From: Candidatus Woesearchaeota archaeon
GTDB taxonomy: Archaea > Nanobdellota > Nanobdellia > Woesearchaeales > WJKL01
DNA: 6,710 nucleotides
Assembly: GCA_019322535.1 (NCBI GenBank)
Contig: JAHWIM010000030.1
Location: forward strand, 1-6,710
Direction of reading: 5' to 3'
Shown: one piece after another, positions 4,469-6,710 of the stretch
Layout: each line of letters begins with the position of its first letter
How positions within the stretch are numbered: position 1 is the first letter of the stretch
Notes under the pieces: generated by a model
Seen by the model: only the letters and a program-made list of their open reading frames with translations
Database searches by the model: none
What the model was told of the DNA's origin: nothing
Made by a program: the position numbers and the translations under genes

Positions 4469-5274
4469 AGAAAATACTGCCTTTCATAATATTATTGTTA
4501 ATTATTCCAACTATTTATGCTCCTTCAAAGAAAAATGTAGGGCTTTTCATAAATGATAATGTTGTAGTTGGTGGCAAAACAATAACCTTCCTTAGCTTAA
4601 CATCAACAAAAATATTATTAGAAATAGACGGCTCTAAAAAAATAATTAGTTCTTCAGAAACAACAAGAGTAGATGGAATAACTTTTGCAATTACAGAGAC
4701 TGTTTTAGATGAGGAAATAAAAAATGTCTATGTAAAACTAAATATTTCTCTGAGTTATACCTGCGGTGATGAAAAATGCGATTTAATTGAAAATGAAAGA
4801 ATCTGTTGTAAAGACTGTGGCTGTAGTGATAATGAAACAGAAGCCTGTGTAAGCAACCAATGTCTCCAAATAGAATGTAAAACTAATGAAGAATGCGAAG
4901 ATAAAAATACATGCACCTTAGATAAATGCCAAGACTATCAATGCATCAATGAACTAATTACAACATGTAAAAAAAATGATGACTGCTGTCCAACTAACTG
5001 CACTTCTTCTAATGATAATGATTGCAATCCAATCAAAGTATGTGAAGCAAATGAAGTTAAAAATAATTCATATTGCCAAAACAATCGATGGAACTCAAAA
5101 AAACAATCAGGCAACTTATGCACAAAAAACTATGAATGCCTAAGCAACTTATGCAAAGATAATAAATGCTCAGAAATCGAAAAACCATCAGAACAAAACC
5201 CTTTGCTTCCATCACCAGAAAGAAAAACAGTCTTTCAAAAGATACTTGATTTTATAATTGACTTATTCAGTTAA
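4465..5274 (+). CDS. Exported cysteine-rich protein, 24 Cys, function unknown
   Basis: A 269-residue protein. MKK plus a hydrophobic core (4-18) ending IYA forms a signal peptide, with likely cleavage after Ala19. Residues about 24-95 look like a beta-rich domain (VVVGGKTITFLSLTSTKIL), similar in style to domains of archaeal surface proteins. All 24 cysteines fall in 100-235, in loose modules: CGDEKCDLIEN..CCKDCGC (100-120), CKTNEECEDKNTCTLDKC (138-155), CKKNDDCCPTNC (168-179) and CTKNYECLSNLCKDNKC (219-235). The even count suits up to 12 disulfides. Four NxS/T sites are present (Asn93, 123, 178, 200). The C-terminus is short and amphipathic or hydrophobic (TVFQKILDFIIDLFS). The start overlaps the ligase stop by ATGA, with no Shine-Dalgarno. 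It is probably extracellular, so a direct role in repair is unlikely. The binding partner is unknown. Confidence 0.8.
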   Translation: MKKILPFIILLLIIPTIYAPSKKNVGLFINDNVVVGGKTITFLSLTSTKILLEIDGSKKIISSSETTRVDGITFAITETVLDEEIKNVYVKLNISLSYTCGDEKCDLIENERICCKDCGCSDNETEACVSNQCLQIECKTNEECEDKNTCTLDKCQDYQCINELITTCKKNDDCCPTNCTSSNDNDCNPIKVCEANEVKNNSYCQNNRWNSKKQSGNLCTKNYECLSNLCKDNKCSEIEKPSEQNPLLPSPERKTVFQKILDFIIDLFS

Positions 5275-6710
5275 ATTTCTATTTTTATATTCATAAATAA
5301 AAACAGAATTATTATAACTTAATTCTAGAAATTTACTGCAAAATATTCTTTCTTCTGTAAATACAAAATCAATTTTAAATTCTTTTATAATATCTAATTT
5401 TGTTTTACAATCACCATCAAAAAATTCATTTTTCTTATTAACACTCCCTTTTACTTTATTATGATCAACATAATTCTTACTTATTGGATAGATAGTCTCA
5501 GAAAGCCATTTAGGAGCAAATACAGTATTATAGCTGCCATGATTTTCTTCAAGCCATTTTATTGATTCATATTCTGACTCATCAATTAAATAAAATATTT
5601 TTAGATTTCCTGGAATCTTATAATAACTCCAATAACTAGAAATAAAAATAATTAAGATTAGAATTAGAATAATTATTCCTAGAATCTTTTTTTGTTTTAT
5701 TTTCTTTTTCAATTTTAATTTCAAATAACTTAGAACAGCTGATAAACCTATTGCAGATAAAGGGACAAGACCTATTAAAGTAAAATAAATAAGTCTTCTA
5801 TAATTAACAAGAATACTAATCTTAGACAAATTAAATGAAAATATAAAGGCAGCTGTTAAAAATATCCAAACTATCCAGAATTTTTCTTCTTTTTTTTGCA
5901 TACATTTGATAATTCCTAAAGAAGCTAAAACAAAAGGAACTAGACCATAAAACCAAATCAATGAATAATTAACACCAGGTCCTGCCCCATGTCCTTTGAA
6001 GAGTAATGCAGATAGGATATCTTTTATAAAATTCAAAAGAGAACCTTTCCAAAAAACAGAAGAATAAAAAAACAATACTAATATCAATATTAAACCAAAG
6101 ATCAGCAAAAATTTAAAATTTTTCTTAGTCTTTTTATAGTTTATAGTTAAATATATAATAAAGACTAAAGAACTTAGCATAGCAGCTTGTACATGTATAA
6201 AATACATTACAAATAATATAAAAATACTTATTATCAGAAATTTTTTATTTTTAATTCCTTTTATTGTTGAAAAGGAAAATAAATAAATTAAAGGAAAACA
6301 AAAAACAAAAGGAACAAAAAACCAATTTCCTAAAATATTTAAGTTGCTTCTTAAGCTTCCAAAAAAGAGCATTGCAAAAATTCCTGTATAATAATTCTTA
6401 GTAATATTAACTACAATAACAAAAAGTAAAAAAGCAGTAATTATCGCAGAAAAAGCAGCAAGATATCTAAAATTTAAAACAGGATCAACACCAGTCATTA
6501 AAAAAATCTCAGATAAAAACACATGAAATCCAACTTCATGAGCAGGCAATTTTGTTCTTGTAAATAACTCATTTTTTTCCATATACCCTTCTTTATCTAT
6601 AGTATGAACTGCCCAGTCTAAATGAACCCATTCATCAAGATGAATTGGAAATCTATAACCCAGATGAGGAGAATAAATAAGAAAACCAACTAAAACCAAT
6701 ATTCCAATGA
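5263..6710 (-). CDS. Polytopic membrane protein, GT-C glycosyltransferase-like (5' partial)
   Basis: The frame is open to the window edge. The first possible start inside is a TTG at 6699, but codons beyond it stay open (…IGI-LVLVGF), so the true start is probably outside. Numbering from that TTG, 478 residues are visible. An N-terminal hydrophobic segment is followed by a loop with PIHLDEWVHLDW (18-29). An acidic DE/DD pair in the first external loop is characteristic of GT-C enzymes that use lipid-linked sugars. About eight to ten more helices follow, with NYRRLIYF (299-306) before one, and the last at about 339-357. A soluble C-terminal domain (361-478) contains ESIKWLEEN and VFAPKWLSETIYP, as in the extracytoplasmic tails of archaeal GT39/PMT-like proteins. 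The likely role is transfer of a sugar to protein or lipid outside the cell. Family placement is by pattern only. It overlaps the convergent exported-protein gene by 12 bp. Confidence 0.65.
   Translation of the reverse strand, partial: IGILVLVGFLIYSPHLGYRFPIHLDEWVHLDWAVHTIDKEGYMEKNELFTRTKLPAHEVGFHVFLSEIFLMTGVDPVLNFRYLAAFSAIITAFLLFVIVVNITKNYYTGIFAMLFFGSLRSNLNILGNWFFVPFVFCFPLIYLFSFSTIKGIKNKKFLIISIFILFVMYFIHVQAAMLSSLVFIIYLTINYKKTKKNFKFLLIFGLILILVLFFYSSVFWKGSLLNFIKDILSALLFKGHGAGPGVNYSLIWFYGLVPFVLASLGIIKCMQKKEEKFWIVWIFLTAAFIFSFNLSKISILVNYRRLIYFTLIGLVPLSAIGLSAVLSYLKLKLKKKIKQKKILGIIILILILIIFISSYWSYYKIPGNLKIFYLIDESEYESIKWLEENHGSYNTVFAPKWLSETIYPISKNYVDHNKVKGSVNKKNEFFDGDCKTKLDIIKEFKIDFVFTEERIFCSKFLELSYNNSVFIYEYKNRNLTE
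5275..5291 (+). terminator. Weak T-rich terminator of the polymerase operon
   Basis: AATTTCTATTTTTATATT directly follows the stop of the exported protein. It has one run of five T's. It lies inside the last codons of the convergent membrane-protein gene, so termination here would be within an antisense gene. This is the only candidate nearby. Confidence 0.3.

Noticed and set aside
4938..5123. 61-codon minus-strand frame inside the exported-protein gene
   Set aside because: It is the opposite strand of the Cys-rich region and has no independent signals.
4762..5172. Cys-rich modules considered as zinc fingers
   Set aside because: The signal peptide and NxS/T sites point to export, where disulfides are more likely than zinc fingers.

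Overview
The window looks like a piece of a small-genome, AT-rich archaeon. Evidence for archaea: TATA boxes with BRE-like purine-rich elements sit 26-30 nt upstream of starts, giving leaderless or very short-leader transcripts. T-tracts lie at gene ends, genes overlap by ATGA, and the DNA ligase is of the archaeal ATP-dependent (LigB-like) type. Tight packing, a PHP-less PolX and many very small proteins suggest a DPANN lineage such as Woesearchaeota or Pacearchaeota. The lineage is an inference from style, not shown by a marker gene.

Left part (1-1551). The window opens with the last codons of a zinc-ribbon protein. A 16-residue CxxC/poly-Lys mini-gene with a strong Shine-Dalgarno follows. 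On the minus strand is a two-gene unit: an SdpI-family (DUF1648 + SdpI) membrane protein, then a small Cys-rich DUF6485-like protein 1 nt later. Divergent from it, across 98 bp holding two TATA boxes and a 10-bp palindrome, is a small winged-helix protein. It overlaps by ATGA a 55-residue, two-helix membrane protein. Facing that unit from the minus strand is a 29-residue Lys-rich (AKKK-repeat) peptide gene with its own promoter and Shine-Dalgarno.

Middle (1552-1826). This is an AT-rich intergenic stretch with back-to-back promoters and a twice-repeated ATCGACG core. No gene in it is convincing.

Right part (1827-6710). Three plus-strand genes are joined by two ATGA overlaps: family X DNA polymerase, ATP-dependent DNA ligase, and a signal-peptide-bearing Cys-rich exported protein with 24 cysteines. 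The first two form a gap-filling plus nick-sealing pair fit for base excision or end repair. The third has no obvious link to repair. Convergent with it, overlapping by 12 bp at the stops, is a large polytopic membrane protein with GT-C glycosyltransferase-like features. Its start lies beyond the window.

Most notable points: (1) an SdpI homologue beside a winged-helix regulator and a tiny membrane protein, recalling the bacterial SdpR/SdpI pair; (2) two Lys-rich mini-genes, both at convergent junctions, whose A-tracts read as T-tract terminators for the opposing gene; (3) a PolX-ligase-exported protein chain. No rRNA, tRNA, CRISPR array, transposon or integrase was seen.
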